In this document: positions 41,444 to 50,037 of the stretch, one piece after another
How positions within the stretch are numbered: the stretch's first letter is position 1
How the letters are laid out: each line of letters opens with the position of its first letter
Assembly (NCBI RefSeq): GCF_001648775.1
Contig: NZ_LVEJ01000016.1
Span: 1-64,000, forward strand
Origin: Pseudomonas fluorescens
Lineage (GTDB): Bacteria > Pseudomonadota > Gammaproteobacteria > Pseudomonadales > Pseudomonadaceae
Reading direction: 5' to 3'
Length of the DNA stretch: 64,000 nt
Notes under the pieces: generated by a model
Seen by the model: only the letters and a program-made list of their open reading frames with translations
Database searches by the model: none
What the model was told of the DNA's origin: nothing
Translations under genes and position numbers: made by a program

Positions 41444-41473
41444 ACAGGCCCCGACACGAGTGGCGGGGCCTGT
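41444..41473 (-). terminator. Probable terminator downstream of the BON-domain gene
   Basis: ACAGGCCCCG / CGGGGCCTGT stem with a 10-nt loop. On the minus strand it is followed by TCTATTTC, a moderate U tract, about 107 nt after the BON gene. It could also end DUF2845 transcription. Confidence 0.55.
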
Positions 41474-41579
41474 AATGGTCACATCCATGTGACCGTTCGC
41501 ATGAACTCTAAAGTTGCGGCAGACGTATTGCTCGGCCCGTCTGTCGCGCCTTCTCCCGGTCCAGGCGAGAAGTCATGCC

Positions 41580-41933
41580 TTACTCGGCTTTCAGGCCGTC
41601 AGCGGAGACCGCTTTGACGCCTTTGATTTTCTTGGTGATGTTCACTGCGGTGGTTTTCTGAGCTTCGGTAATAGCTACAGTCGACGACAGCGATACAACG
41701 CCTTTGTTGGTTTCTACTTTGATGTCAGTGCCTGGGATGCCTTTTTCGGTAACCAGGTCGCTTTTGACTTTGGTGGTGATCCAGGTATCGGAAGTAGTTT
41801 CTTTAGCCTTGGTCATTTCACCGGCGGCCAGAGTCATTGGAGCCTGGGTAGCCTGGGTGGTTTGTGCGAAAGCGCCGGTCATGGTCAGGGTCAGCGCGGT
41901 AGCAGCAGCGGCAGTGATAGCGAACTTCTTCAT
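41580..41933 (-). CDS. Periplasmic BON-domain protein (OsmY-like)
   Basis: A 117-residue protein with a signal peptide (MKKFAITAAAATALTLTMTG, cleaved after AFA) and one BON domain (WITTKVKSDLVTEKGIPGTD ... VETNKGVVSLSSTV ... IKGVKAVSADGL). BON domains bind membranes or phospholipid; single-BON periplasmic proteins are often stress-induced. A strong AGGAG-type site (ACAGGAGTTACTCGT) precedes the ATG. Upstream lies a sigma-54-like promoter with a palindrome. Function otherwise unknown. Confidence 0.87.
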   Translation of the reverse strand: MKKFAITAAAATALTLTMTGAFAQTTQATQAPMTLAAGEMTKAKETTSDTWITTKVKSDLVTEKGIPGTDIKVETNKGVVSLSSTVAITEAQKTTAVNITKKIKGVKAVSADGLKAE

Positions 41934-41999
41934 ACGAGTAACTCCTGTTTTTCTGGAAAGTCTGCTGGATTACTTGTCAGCAGGGTTACCGAAGTAGTT

Positions 42000-42015
42000 G
42001 CGAACGTTGTGCCAA
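42000..42015 (-). promoter_or_regulatory. Candidate sigma-54 promoter of the BON-domain gene
   Basis: On the minus strand TTGGCACAACGTTCGC has GG and GC ten bases apart and the TGGCAC element. It would start transcription near 41989, about 55 nt before the ATG. Confidence 0.5.
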
Positions 42016-42078
42016 CTTTTCCATCAAGACAATATCCTTATAAATCAATAACTTACCTTAAACGGTAATTTCCGTAAT

Positions 42079-42093
42079 CATGCAATTTGCATG
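42079..42093. promoter_or_regulatory. Palindrome upstream of the BON promoter
   Basis: CATGCAATTTGCATG is an inverted repeat with 6-bp perfect arms, about 65-90 bp upstream of the candidate sigma-54 promoter. This is the distance expected for an enhancer-binding protein. Further CATGC copies follow at about 42094-42115. Confidence 0.45.
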
Positions 42094-42183
42094 ACATGCG
42101 CAATATTCACATGCAAGTTGCGGTTTTTTGGAAAGTTCCTAAGACGCTGAAATTATTGAGACTTTTATTTTCACCGAGTAAAG

Positions 42184-42210
42184 AAAAATGCCCTGCGTGG
42201 CAGGGCATTT
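42184..42210 (-). terminator. Intrinsic terminator after pilA
   Basis: TGCCCTG / CAGGGCA stem flanked by A5 and T3; on the minus strand a U run follows. Confidence 0.85.
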
Positions 42211-42229
42211 GGTCATCACACGCTAGCAA

Positions 42230-42667
42230 TCACGTACCGGTGGCGGTACAGCCTTTTGGCGAATAATCCGCGTTAACAGTAGTGCCACAGGTCCACACAC
42301 CGGAGGTATTACCGGTAGCAGCGCCGGAACGAGTGAGCGTGATGGTTTTACCCAGTACCGGTCCCGGAGCGTTGAGCAGCGTGCAACTGATGCTGCCAGC
42401 GCCCGTCGCCGCTGTGCCTGTAACCGCCAACGTACAGTTGGAGGTGGTGGTTGTACCGCCATTCACAGCGGTTATATCCGGAGCGGTACCTTGGTTGATG
42501 GTGTCCTCGAACGGCACCTTCATCGCACTGATCTCCGCCAGCCCCGCCGTCACCTTCGAACGCGCCTGATATTTGGAATACTGCGGCAAGGCGATGGTCG
42601 CCAGGATCCCGATGATTGCCACCACGATCAGCAGCTCGATCAGAGTAAAACCTTGTTGTTTTTTCAT
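42230..42667 (-). CDS. pilA: Type IV major pilin
   Basis: A 145-residue type IVa prepilin. The leader MKKQQG is cleaved by PilD before F7, giving mature FTLIELLIVVAIIGILATIA with E5 conserved. Four cysteines (C78, C95, C127, C140) occur; C127-C140 bracket the C-terminal D-region loop, and C78-C95 would be an additional disulfide. The start at 42667 is fixed by the leader. Divergent from pilBCD and preceded by a sigma-54 promoter. Confidence 0.95.
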   Translation of the reverse strand: MKKQQGFTLIELLIVVAIIGILATIALPQYSKYQARSKVTAGLAEISAMKVPFEDTINQGTAPDITAVNGGTTTTSNCTLAVTGTAATGAGSISCTLLNAPGPVLGKTITLTRSGAATGNTSGVWTCGTTVNADYSPKGCTATGT

Positions 42668-42716
42668 AGACACGCTCCATGCATGAGTCGAAATCTCATG
42701 ATCTGAAAGGGACGCA

Positions 42717-42732
42717 GCATAGGCCATGCCAA
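42717..42732 (-). promoter_or_regulatory. Sigma-54 promoter of pilA
   Basis: On the minus strand TTGGCATGGCCTATGC: GG, ten bases, GC. It predicts a start near 42706 and a leader of about 39 nt. PilR, encoded at the right end of the window, is the expected activator. Confidence 0.8.
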
Positions 42733-42804
42733 TGCCTCCAGGCCCTGTGCATTGGGCGCAAAGCGTGTACGGCGCCATTTCCTACAACCTGCAACCGCAC
42801 TATC

Positions 42805-42848
42805 TGACACTTTTTGTCACCTGCACCGACCGTGTTTGGCGCTGTCAC
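42805..42848 (-). promoter_or_regulatory. Possible PilR-binding sites
   Basis: TGACAC at 42805, TGTCAC at 42815 and TGTCAC at 42843 lie 73-116 bp upstream of the pilA promoter. PilR recognises clustered (C/G)TGTC elements in P. aeruginosa. Confidence 0.4.
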
Positions 42849-42892
42849 TTGACTAGGCTATAAGTCATGAACTGCAAGCGTGCGGAATCCCC

Positions 42893-44593
42893 ATGAATGA
42901 CATCGCTCTGAGCGGTCTGGCCAAGCAATTGGTGCAGGCCGAATTGCTCACGGAAAAAACTGCCCAGCAAGCCTGGCAACAAGCCCAGCGCAATCGCCTG
43001 TCGCTGGTCAGCTATCTGGTGCAGAACAAACTGGTGAAAAGCTCACAGGTCGCCGAGATCGCCTCCGAGCATTTCGGCATGGCGTTCCTTGATCTCAATT
43101 GCCTCGACAAGGAAACCCAGCCCAAGGGACTGGTCAGCGAAAAACTCGTGCGCCAGCACCACGCCCTGCCCTTGTGGCGGCGCGGCAATAAATTGTTCGT
43201 GGGGATTTCCGACCCGAGCAATCATCAAGCGATCAACGACATCCAGTTCAGCACCGGCCTGAGCACCGAAGCCATTCTGGTCGAGGACGACAAGCTCAGC
43301 GATGCCATCGAAAAATTCTTCGACACCCACGCCAGTGGCCTGGAAGACATGGCCGATGTCGATCTCGACGGCCTCGATGTCGAAGCCATCGACGACAGCA
43401 AGCAGGACGCCATCGGCGGGCTCGACGCCGACGATGCGCCGGTGGTGCGCTTCGTGCACAAGATGCTGCTCGACGCGATCAAGAGCGGTTCTTCCGACCT
43501 GCACTTCGAGCCCTACGAAAAAAACTACCGGGTGCGGGTGCGCACCGACGGCATCCTGCGCGAAGTGGCCAAGCCACCGATTCAACTGGCCGGGCGCATC
43601 GCCGCACGCCTGAAAGTCATGGCCAGCCTCGATATCTCGGAACGGCGCAAACCGCAGGACGGGCGCATCAAGATGCGCCTGTCGAAAAGCAAGTCGATCG
43701 ATTTTCGGGTCAACACCCTGCCGACCCTGTGGGGCGAAAAAGTGGTGATCCGGATTCTCGACCCGTCCAGTGCGCAGATCGGCATCGACGCACTCGGCTA
43801 TGAGCCGGCGCAGAAAGAGTTGTACCTGGCCGCGCTCAAGCAGCCGCAAGGGATGATTCTGGTCACTGGCCCCACCGGCTCGGGTAAAACCGTGTCGCTG
43901 TACACCGGGCTGAATATTCTCAACACCGTCGACATCAACATTTCCACCGCCGAAGACCCGGTGGAGATCAACATGGAAGGCATCAATCAGGTCAACGTCA
44001 ACCCAAGGCAAGGCCTCGACTTCGCCCAGGCGCTGCGCTCGTTTCTGCGTCAGGACCCGGACGTGATCATGGTCGGCGAGATTCGTGACCTGGAAACTGC
44101 AGAGATCGCGATCAAGGCTGCGCAGACCGGTCACCTGGTGCTCTCGACGCTGCACACCAACAGCGCCGCGGAAACCCTGACCCGCCTGCACAACATGGGC
44201 ATTCCCGGTTTCAACATCGCCACCTCGGTCAGCCTGATCATCGCCCAGCGTCTGGCGCGAAAATTGTGCAGCCACTGCAAGAGGCCCATCGAGATCCCGC
44301 GTGAAACCCTGATCAAGGAAGGTTTCCCCGAGGAACGCATCGGCCATTTCACGATCTACGAGCCGGTCGGCTGCGATCACTGCAACGGCGGCTACAAGGG
44401 ACGCGTGGGGATTTATGAAGTGGTGAAGAACACCGCAGAACTGCAACGATTGATCATGGCCGAAGGCAACTCTCTGGAAATCGACATTCAAATGCGCCGC
44501 GACGGCTTCGCCGACCTGCGCACCGCCGGGCTGCACAAGGCCATGCAAGGCATCACCAGCCTTGAAGAAATCAACCGGGTTACCAAGGACTGA
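42893..44593 (+). CDS. pilB: Type IV pilus assembly ATPase PilB
   Basis: A 566-residue hexameric ATPase powering pilus extension. It has the N-terminal MshEN domain (about 10-145), then the GspE-type ATPase core with Walker A GPTGSGKT (326-333), Asp and His boxes (SSDLHFEPYEK, LVLSTLHTNSAAETL) and a tetracysteine zinc site C459-x2-C462 and C494-x2-C497. First gene of pilB-C-D, divergent from pilA. No pilT, pilM-Q or minor pilin genes lie in the window. Confidence 0.97.
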   Translation: MNDIALSGLAKQLVQAELLTEKTAQQAWQQAQRNRLSLVSYLVQNKLVKSSQVAEIASEHFGMAFLDLNCLDKETQPKGLVSEKLVRQHHALPLWRRGNKLFVGISDPSNHQAINDIQFSTGLSTEAILVEDDKLSDAIEKFFDTHASGLEDMADVDLDGLDVEAIDDSKQDAIGGLDADDAPVVRFVHKMLLDAIKSGSSDLHFEPYEKNYRVRVRTDGILREVAKPPIQLAGRIAARLKVMASLDISERRKPQDGRIKMRLSKSKSIDFRVNTLPTLWGEKVVIRILDPSSAQIGIDALGYEPAQKELYLAALKQPQGMILVTGPTGSGKTVSLYTGLNILNTVDINISTAEDPVEINMEGINQVNVNPRQGLDFAQALRSFLRQDPDVIMVGEIRDLETAEIAIKAAQTGHLVLSTLHTNSAAETLTRLHNMGIPGFNIATSVSLIIAQRLARKLCSHCKRPIEIPRETLIKEGFPEERIGHFTIYEPVGCDHCNGGYKGRVGIYEVVKNTAELQRLIMAEGNSLEIDIQMRRDGFADLRTAGLHKAMQGITSLEEINRVTKD

Positions 44594-44595
44594 AC

Positions 44596-45813
44596 ATGGC
44601 GGTCAAGGCAGCGAAAATCAGCATCTACGCCTGGGAAGGTACGGACAGAAAAGGCAGCAAAGTCACCGGAGAGTTGAGCGGGCAGAACCCCGCACTGGTC
44701 AAGGCGCAGCTGCGCAAACAAGGCATCAACCCAGGCAAGGTGCGCAAAAAATCCGCGTCACTGTTGAGCTTTGGCAAACGTATCAAAGCGCAGGACATCG
44801 CGCTGTTCACCCGGCAGATGGCGACGATGATGAAGGCCGGCGTACCGCTGTTGCAGTCGTTCGACATCATCGGCGAGGGCTTCGAAAACCCGGCCATGCG
44901 CAAACTGGTCGACGAGATAAAACAGGAAGTCGCAGCGGGTAACAGCTTCGCCACGGCCCTGCGCAAAAAGCCGCAATACTTCGACGAGTTGTACTGCAAC
45001 CTGGTCGACGCCGGTGAGCAGTCCGGCGCCCTCGACACGTTGCTGGAGCGGGTCGCGACCTATAAGGAAAAAAGCGAACGCCTCAAGGCCAAGATCAAGA
45101 AAGCCATGACTTATCCAGCCGCAGTGGTGCTGGTGGCGGCGGTGGTGACCGGGATCCTGCTGGTGAAAGTGGTGCCGCAATTTCAGTCGGTGTTTTCCGG
45201 TTTCGGTGCCGAACTGCCGGCGTTCACCCTGATGGTGATCAGCCTTTCGGAATTCATGCAGCAATGGTGGTGGGCCATTCTCGGTGCGCTGGTCGCGGCG
45301 ATTTTCGGCACCCGCCATGCGTTGAAAACGTCCCAGGCCTTGCGTGATCGTAAAGACACCTGGCTGTTGAAACTGCCGCTGGTGGGCACGTTGATGTACA
45401 AGTCCGCCGTCGCCCGTTTCGCCCGCACCTTGTCGACCACGTTTGCCGCCGGTGTGCCATTGGTGGAGGCGCTCGACTCGGTGGCGGGGGCCACCGGCAA
45501 TGTGGTGTTCAAACGCGCCGTACTGCGCATTCGTCAGGACGTCTCGACCGGTATGCAGTTGAATTTCTCGATGCGCAGCACCGGTGTATTTCCGAACATG
45601 GCCGTGCAGATGACCGCGATCGGCGAAGAGTCCGGCGCACTCGATGAAATGCTCGACAAGGTTGCCGGCTTCTACGAGGAGGAAGTGGATAACATGGTCG
45701 ATAACCTCACCAGCCTGATGGAGCCGTTCATCATGGTGGTGCTGGGCGTTATTGTCGGTGGACTGGTAGTGGCCATGTACCTGCCGATCTTCCAACTCGG
45801 CTCAGCGATCTGA
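44596..45813 (+). CDS. pilC: Type IV pilus inner-membrane platform protein PilC
   Basis: A 405-residue GspF-family protein with two cytoplasmic T2SSF domains (FTRQMATMMKAGVPLLQSFD and FARTLSTTFAAGVPLVEALD) and three membrane segments (about 175-195, 215-240, 375-398). It couples PilB/PilT motors to pilin addition and removal. It starts 2 nt after pilB and ends 1 nt before pilD. Confidence 0.97.
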   Translation: MAVKAAKISIYAWEGTDRKGSKVTGELSGQNPALVKAQLRKQGINPGKVRKKSASLLSFGKRIKAQDIALFTRQMATMMKAGVPLLQSFDIIGEGFENPAMRKLVDEIKQEVAAGNSFATALRKKPQYFDELYCNLVDAGEQSGALDTLLERVATYKEKSERLKAKIKKAMTYPAAVVLVAAVVTGILLVKVVPQFQSVFSGFGAELPAFTLMVISLSEFMQQWWWAILGALVAAIFGTRHALKTSQALRDRKDTWLLKLPLVGTLMYKSAVARFARTLSTTFAAGVPLVEALDSVAGATGNVVFKRAVLRIRQDVSTGMQLNFSMRSTGVFPNMAVQMTAIGEESGALDEMLDKVAGFYEEEVDNMVDNLTSLMEPFIMVVLGVIVGGLVVAMYLPIFQLGSAI

Positions 45814-45814
45814 C

Positions 45815-46687
45815 ATGCCTATCGACGAACTGTTTGCCCTGTATCCGCTGGCCTTTGTCGGCACCGCGTTGCTGCTCGGCCTGGTGGTCGGCAGCTTCCT
45901 CAATGTGCTGGTCTGGCGTCTGCCGAAAATGCTCGAGCGCGATTGGCGCCAGCAGGCCCATGACGTACTCGGCTTGCCCGTCGAAGCGCCGCTGCCCACC
46001 TATAATTTGATGCTGCCGCATTCCGAATGCCCGCACTGTGCGCACCGCATCCGTGCGTGGGAAAACATTCCGCTGTTGAGCTACCTGTGGCTGCGCGGGC
46101 GCTGCTCGGCGTGCACTGCACCGATCAGCAAACGCTATCCACTGACCGAACTGGCCTGCGGCCTGCTCTCGGCATTCGTCGCCTGGCAGGTCGGCTTTGG
46201 CTGGCCGGCGTGCCTGCTGATCTTCCTCACCTGGGGCCTGTTGGCGATGAGCCTGATCGACACCGCGCATCAATTGCTGCCCGATGTGCTAGTGCTGCCG
46301 CTGCTGTGGCTGGGGTTGATCGTCAACAGTTTCGGCTTGTTCGTACCCTTGCACGATGCACTGTGGGGCGCGGTGGCCGGTTACCTGGCGCTGTGGTCGG
46401 TGTTCTGGCTGTTCAAACTGCTGACCGGCAAGGACGGCATCGGCCACGGTGATTTCAAGTTGCTGGCGTTACTCGGCGCGTGGGGCGGCTGGCAGATATT
46501 GCCGCTGACGATCCTGTTGTCATCACTGGTTGGCGCCATCATCGGGGTGATTCTACTGCGTCTGCGCGAGCAGAAAACCTCGACGCCGATCCCCTTCGGC
46601 CCCTATCTGGCAATTGCCGGCTGGATTGCCTTGCTCTGGGGTGGTCAAATAACCGACTTCTATTGGCAGTTTGTCGGTTTGAAATGA
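45815..46687 (+). CDS. pilD: Prepilin peptidase / N-methyltransferase PilD
   Basis: A 290-residue integral membrane aspartyl protease that cleaves and N-methylates type IV pilins and type II pseudopilins. It has the cytoplasmic zinc loop C72-x2-C75 and C97-x2-C100, and catalytic D149 ([11 protein letters not shown]) and D213 (GIGHGD). Eight membrane helices are expected. It overlaps coaE by ATGA. Confidence 0.97.
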   Translation: MPIDELFALYPLAFVGTALLLGLVVGSFLNVLVWRLPKMLERDWRQQAHDVLGLPVEAPLPTYNLMLPHSECPHCAHRIRAWENIPLLSYLWLRGRCSACTAPISKRYPLTELACGLLSAFVAWQVGFGWPACLLIFLTWGLLAMSLIDTAHQLLPDVLVLPLLWLGLIVNSFGLFVPLHDALWGAVAGYLALWSVFWLFKLLTGKDGIGHGDFKLLALLGAWGGWQILPLTILLSSLVGAIIGVILLRLREQKTSTPIPFGPYLAIAGWIALLWGGQITDFYWQFVGLK

Positions 46688-47307
46688 ATACCCCTGTGGA
46701 AAAACCCTGGATTCTCGGCCTCACCGGCGGCATCGGCAGCGGCAAAAGCGCGGCGGCCCAGCACTTCATTGATCTGGGTATCCACGTCGTGGATGCTGAT
46801 CACGCTGCGCGCTGGGTCGTCGAACCGGGCCGCCCGGCGCTGGCAAGGATTGCCGAGCATTTCGGCCCCGGCGTGCTGCAAGCCGATGGCACAGTGGACC
46901 GTGCCGCGCTGCGCAAACTGATCTTTGAAGTGCCGGAGCAACGGCGCTGGCTCGAAGCGCTGCTGCATCCGTTGATCGCCGAGGAAATCGCGCATCACTT
47001 GGCGCTGGCAAAATCGCCTTACGCGATTCTGGTTTCGCCGCTGTTGATCGAATCCGGGCAATACGCGATGACCCAACGCATTCTGGTCATCGACGCTCCG
47101 CAACAACTGCAGATCGAACGCACCTTGCAGCGTGACCAGACCAGCGAAGCGCAGGTTCAGGCGATTCTCAAGGCCCAGTCGAGCCGCGAAGACCGCGTGA
47201 GCCGTGCCGACGACGTGGTGGTCAATGACCGCGACCTCGCCTCGCTGCACCGTGAGGTCGAACGTCTGCATCACTTTTACCTGACTTTATCCGGAGGCCA
47301 AGCATGA
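46684..47307 (+). CDS. coaE: Dephospho-CoA kinase
   Basis: A 207-residue P-loop kinase for the last step of CoA synthesis. It has Walker A GGIGSGKS, the dephospho-CoA-binding [15 protein letters not shown] and the lid region [16 protein letters not shown]. The ATG at 46684 (MNTPVEKPW) overlaps the pilD stop. The pilD-coaE-yacG order is conserved in gammaproteobacteria. Confidence 0.97.
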   Translation: MNTPVEKPWILGLTGGIGSGKSAAAQHFIDLGIHVVDADHAARWVVEPGRPALARIAEHFGPGVLQADGTVDRAALRKLIFEVPEQRRWLEALLHPLIAEEIAHHLALAKSPYAILVSPLLIESGQYAMTQRILVIDAPQQLQIERTLQRDQTSEAQVQAILKAQSSREDRVSRADDVVVNDRDLASLHREVERLHHFYLTLSGGQA

Positions 47308-47504
47308 GCCAGATTCCAACCGTAGAATGCCCAACCTGTGGCGCCCCCGTGGAATTCACTCCCGAGAACAAATTCCGTCCGTTCTGCTCCGATCGCTGCA
47401 AGCTGATCGACCTCGGCGCCTGGGCGTCCGAGGAACACAAGATTCCAGTCGCACCGGATGCTGAAGACGAACTGTTTTCCGGCGATTTCGATCCGCGTCA
47501 CTGA
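47304..47504 (+). CDS. yacG: DNA gyrase inhibitor YacG
   Basis: A 66-residue zinc protein with a C-x2-C-x15-C-x3-C site (CPTCG ... CSDRC) and the [14 protein letters not shown] helix. E. coli YacG binds GyrB and inhibits gyrase. It overlaps coaE by ATGA. Last gene of the pilBCD-coaE-yacG run. Confidence 0.96.
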   Translation: MSQIPTVECPTCGAPVEFTPENKFRPFCSDRCKLIDLGAWASEEHKIPVAPDAEDELFSGDFDPRH

Positions 47505-47509
47505 TCCGG

Positions 47510-47725
47510 TCAGGGCCGCATAAAGCCGTAGTCCTGATCGTCGTCGAGGTTTTCCGCCAGAAAGCGCAACTCGTCGGCCAGGTCTTCGGCGTTGCGCACG
47601 GCCTTGCTCTGCTGCACCACTGCACTGAGCAAGGCGCGCAAACTCAACCCCGGGTCAAAGCCCACCTCCTGCGCCATGTCCAGACTCTGCCGGGTTTCCT
47701 GCCTCGCCCACTCGTAAACACTCAT
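47510..47725 (-). CDS. Small acidic protein of unknown function
   Basis: A 71-residue soluble, acidic, mainly helical protein (MSVYEWARQETRQSLDMAQE ... LAENLDDDQDYGFMRP). AGGAG lies 7 nt before the ATG at 47725, and the longer frame upstream would overlap the permease gene. I do not recognise a family. Its position between yacG and the CbiM-like gene has a counterpart in other Pseudomonas genomes (the P. aeruginosa PA4531 region, from memory). Confidence 0.75.
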   Translation of the reverse strand: MSVYEWARQETRQSLDMAQEVGFDPGLSLRALLSAVVQQSKAVRNAEDLADELRFLAENLDDDQDYGFMRP

Positions 47726-47790
47726 GCCGCCGCTCCTGAAGGGATTTGCGCGAGCATGAAATTTCCCGCGCATGGCGGGTTTGATGTGGA

Positions 47791-48480
47791 TCAAGACTTC
47801 GGATCGTCGTCCTTCCAGGGCGCCGAAAGGTAGCGGGTACGGTTGAAGGTCTCCAGCCATTCCGGGCAAAACACCACCAGCGCGCTGATGACCATGCCGT
47901 TGATGAACGCCTCGGGAAACAGCAGCAGCCACAGATAACCGACGAAATCCTCCAGCCACTCCGGCATGGCGAAGAGACCGTCGTACCACAGCAGCGTCAG
48001 GCTCAGGATCAGGCACATAAGCGCCGAAAGCGCGGCGGCAAAAAAGCCGGAACAGAAGATGTACACGAACGGATTACGCGGCTGCGCGCGCTCGACAACA
48101 ATCGCCACACACTCGGTGATCAGCACCGGCAGCAAAATCAGCAACGAACCATTGACCCCGACGGCCAGCAAATCCTGACGACCGAGCAGCACCAGGCCCA
48201 TTTGCGCGACCAGCCCACCGACAATCGCCAGCGGCCAGTCCAGCAGCAACGTCACCGCCGTCATGCCAATGAAGTGATAGGACACGCCCGTGTCGAAATC
48301 CCTGCGCACCAGCCACAACAGAAACAAGGCGAACACGGTGCCGAACAATAAATGCTGACGCCGACTGTCGCTGAACAACTCGAGCCACGGCGCACGCACA
48401 ATTGCCCAGAGCAGCACTGGCAAATAAATCAGCCAGCCGAGCGACAGGCTCGCCGATGACAGCAGTTCGGCACCGATCAT
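47791..48480 (-). CDS. CbiM-like energy-coupling-factor permease
   Basis: A 229-residue membrane protein with six to seven hydrophobic helices, resembling the CbiM/NikM substrate-specific components of ECF transporters for Co2+ or Ni2+. However, the conserved N-terminal His-rich metal-binding motif of true CbiM (MHIMEGF...) is not present (MIGAELLSSASLSLGW), and no CbiN, CbiQ or CbiO gene is adjacent. Substrate and mechanism are therefore open. 65 nt upstream of the small acidic protein gene on the same strand. Confidence 0.78.
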   Translation of the reverse strand: MIGAELLSSASLSLGWLIYLPVLLWAIVRAPWLELFSDSRRQHLLFGTVFALFLLWLVRRDFDTGVSYHFIGMTAVTLLLDWPLAIVGGLVAQMGLVLLGRQDLLAVGVNGSLLILLPVLITECVAIVVERAQPRNPFVYIFCSGFFAAALSALMCLILSLTLLWYDGLFAMPEWLEDFVGYLWLLLFPEAFINGMVISALVVFCPEWLETFNRTRYLSAPWKDDDPKS

Positions 48481-48597
48481 GATTCCCTCATCTTTTCCAT
48501 GGGTTTACCGCCTCGTCGCAGTCTACACCGCGATCCGGCGTGCATCAGCCCAAGCAAAGCTTTCTGCTTGTCGCAATTGAACGCTAAGCTTGGGCCT

Positions 48598-49224
48598 ATG
48601 GATGACTCAGATTATTTACGCCTGCTGACCATCGCGGCCGAGCAGGCCAACGCGTTCCTGTCCAATGCCCGCAAATGGGAGCGTGAGCGTTGGGTTTGCC
48701 AGCGCCTGCTGCAAGGCCTGAACATTCCCTACCGCGCCGACGAATTCGCGCCGGCCGGCGAGCCGCCGGACGTGCTGTTTCGCGATGCCAACTTCGAGGT
48801 GTTCTTCGTGCTCGATGAGGGGCGCCGGCTCAACGACGAATGGCGCGATGAATTGCAGCGCCGCCGAAGCGCCTTTTCCCTCAGCCAACTGGTGCGCCGC
48901 GAAGCCAAGCCGAAACGCATTCCGGCCAACGAATTTCTCCTGCGCCTGGCGCCGACCTTGCGCAAAAAGGCGCACAACTACAAGGAACGCGGCATGGATC
49001 TGGGGGAGCTAGACATCATTGCCTTCGCCAGTCTTAAACGTGAGGTGCTGGATCTGAACAGCCATTTCCCACCGCCGACCGAATACCTGCGCCAGGGCTG
49101 GCGCTCGCTGTCACTTGTCGGCCCGACCTTCGCCCGCGTGCTGTTCGCGCATCCGGATGCGCCGGACTTTCTGCGCAGCAACCTCGGGCGCAGCATCGTT
49201 TTCGATGTCGGGATCAGCCTGTGA
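48598..49224 (+). CDS. DUF1780 protein
   Basis: A 208-residue soluble protein of the DUF1780 family, found mostly in Pseudomonas. An AEQANAFLSNARKWERERWV helix opens the protein, followed by PPDVLFRDANFEVFFVLDEG and RREAKPKRIPANEF. The P-D-x(5-7)-(D/E)-x-(F/V) arrangement in the second segment recalls nuclease-like folds, but no catalytic claim can be made. The ATG at 48598 (MDDSDYL) is preferred over an upstream in-frame start. It overlaps the MOSC gene by GTGA. Confidence 0.83.
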   Translation: MDDSDYLRLLTIAAEQANAFLSNARKWERERWVCQRLLQGLNIPYRADEFAPAGEPPDVLFRDANFEVFFVLDEGRRLNDEWRDELQRRRSAFSLSQLVRREAKPKRIPANEFLLRLAPTLRKKAHNYKERGMDLGELDIIAFASLKREVLDLNSHFPPPTEYLRQGWRSLSLVGPTFARVLFAHPDAPDFLRSNLGRSIVFDVGISL

Positions 49225-49748
49225 CGCCACTTCAGCAATTGATCGCCGATGTGCCACAGACCGGATGTGTACGCTGGATCGGCGTGCGCCCAGAATCCCG
49301 TGGGCCGATGATCGAACTGGACGCCGTGGAGGCGCGACTTGAGGCGGGACTGACGGGTGATCACGCGCGTCCCGGTGTGCGTAATGCACGTCAAGTCACG
49401 CTCATCCAGTGGGAACACCTCGCGGTGATCGGCGCATTGATGGGCCGGCCGCACGATCAGCCGGTCAGGCCTGAAGATCTGCGGCGCAATCTCGTTATCA
49501 GCGGTATCAATTTGTTTAGCCTGAAGGGTCGGCGCTTTCGCATCGGTCAGGCAATATTCGAAACCACGGGTTGGTGTCAGCCCTGCGCACGCCTGCAAAA
49601 CAACCTTGGCCCCGGCACCTTTCAAGCCGTGCGCGGGCATGGCGGAATTACCGCGCGAGTGTTACAAAGCGGGATCATTCGCCTCGAGGACAGGGTCTGC
49701 GTCGAACCGGTTCCGGACAGCGGCTATGCTGCGTTCAACCCCGGATAA
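49221..49748 (+). CDS. MOSC domain protein
   Basis: A 175-residue single MOSC (molybdenum cofactor sulfurase C-terminal) domain protein. It has the conserved RPESRGPMIELDAVEA and NLVISGINLFSLKGRRF segments and the candidate sulfur-handling cysteines in TTGWCQPCARLQ. MOSC proteins bind sulfurated molybdenum cofactor or detoxify N-hydroxylated bases (YiiM/YcbX). The GTG start overlaps the DUF1780 stop. Confidence 0.88.
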   Translation: MTPLQQLIADVPQTGCVRWIGVRPESRGPMIELDAVEARLEAGLTGDHARPGVRNARQVTLIQWEHLAVIGALMGRPHDQPVRPEDLRRNLVISGINLFSLKGRRFRIGQAIFETTGWCQPCARLQNNLGPGTFQAVRGHGGITARVLQSGIIRLEDRVCVEPVPDSGYAAFNPG

Positions 49749-49800
49749 AAACCGCTTGTAGCTTCTGCCCATTCAGCAACGTCTACCTGACGAGGCAAAT

Positions 49801-49974
49801 ATGACCAGCCGCCTGAACCCCGAAGACCAGAAACATGTCGAAGAGTACCTGCAACTGTCCCAACACCGAGTCGAGCGTCGGCCATTCCGGCCGTGGATGC
49901 TCCTCGTGCTGGTGCTGGCAGTGACCATTGGTCTGGGCCTGTTGAGCCGATTTATCAGTTACCTGACGCTATGA
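49801..49974 (+). CDS. Small membrane protein, DUF3094 family
   Basis: A 57-residue protein: a charged N-terminal helix (MTSRLNPEDQKHVEEYLQLS), an RVERRPFRPW linker and a single transmembrane helix (about 33-50, MLLVLVLAVTIGLGLL). It matches the small DUF3094 family of Pseudomonas. GAGGCAAAT lies before the ATG. Located 52 nt after the MOSC gene and 63 nt before the dehydrogenase; a partner role with the latter is possible but unproven. Confidence 0.78.
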   Translation: MTSRLNPEDQKHVEEYLQLSQHRVERRPFRPWMLLVLVLAVTIGLGLLSRFISYLTL

Positions 49975-50037
49975 GCTGCCTGGCGCTCGCTTGGGTAACC
50001 GCACCGATTTCCTTTAAAAACCTTGCGAGTTATCCCC

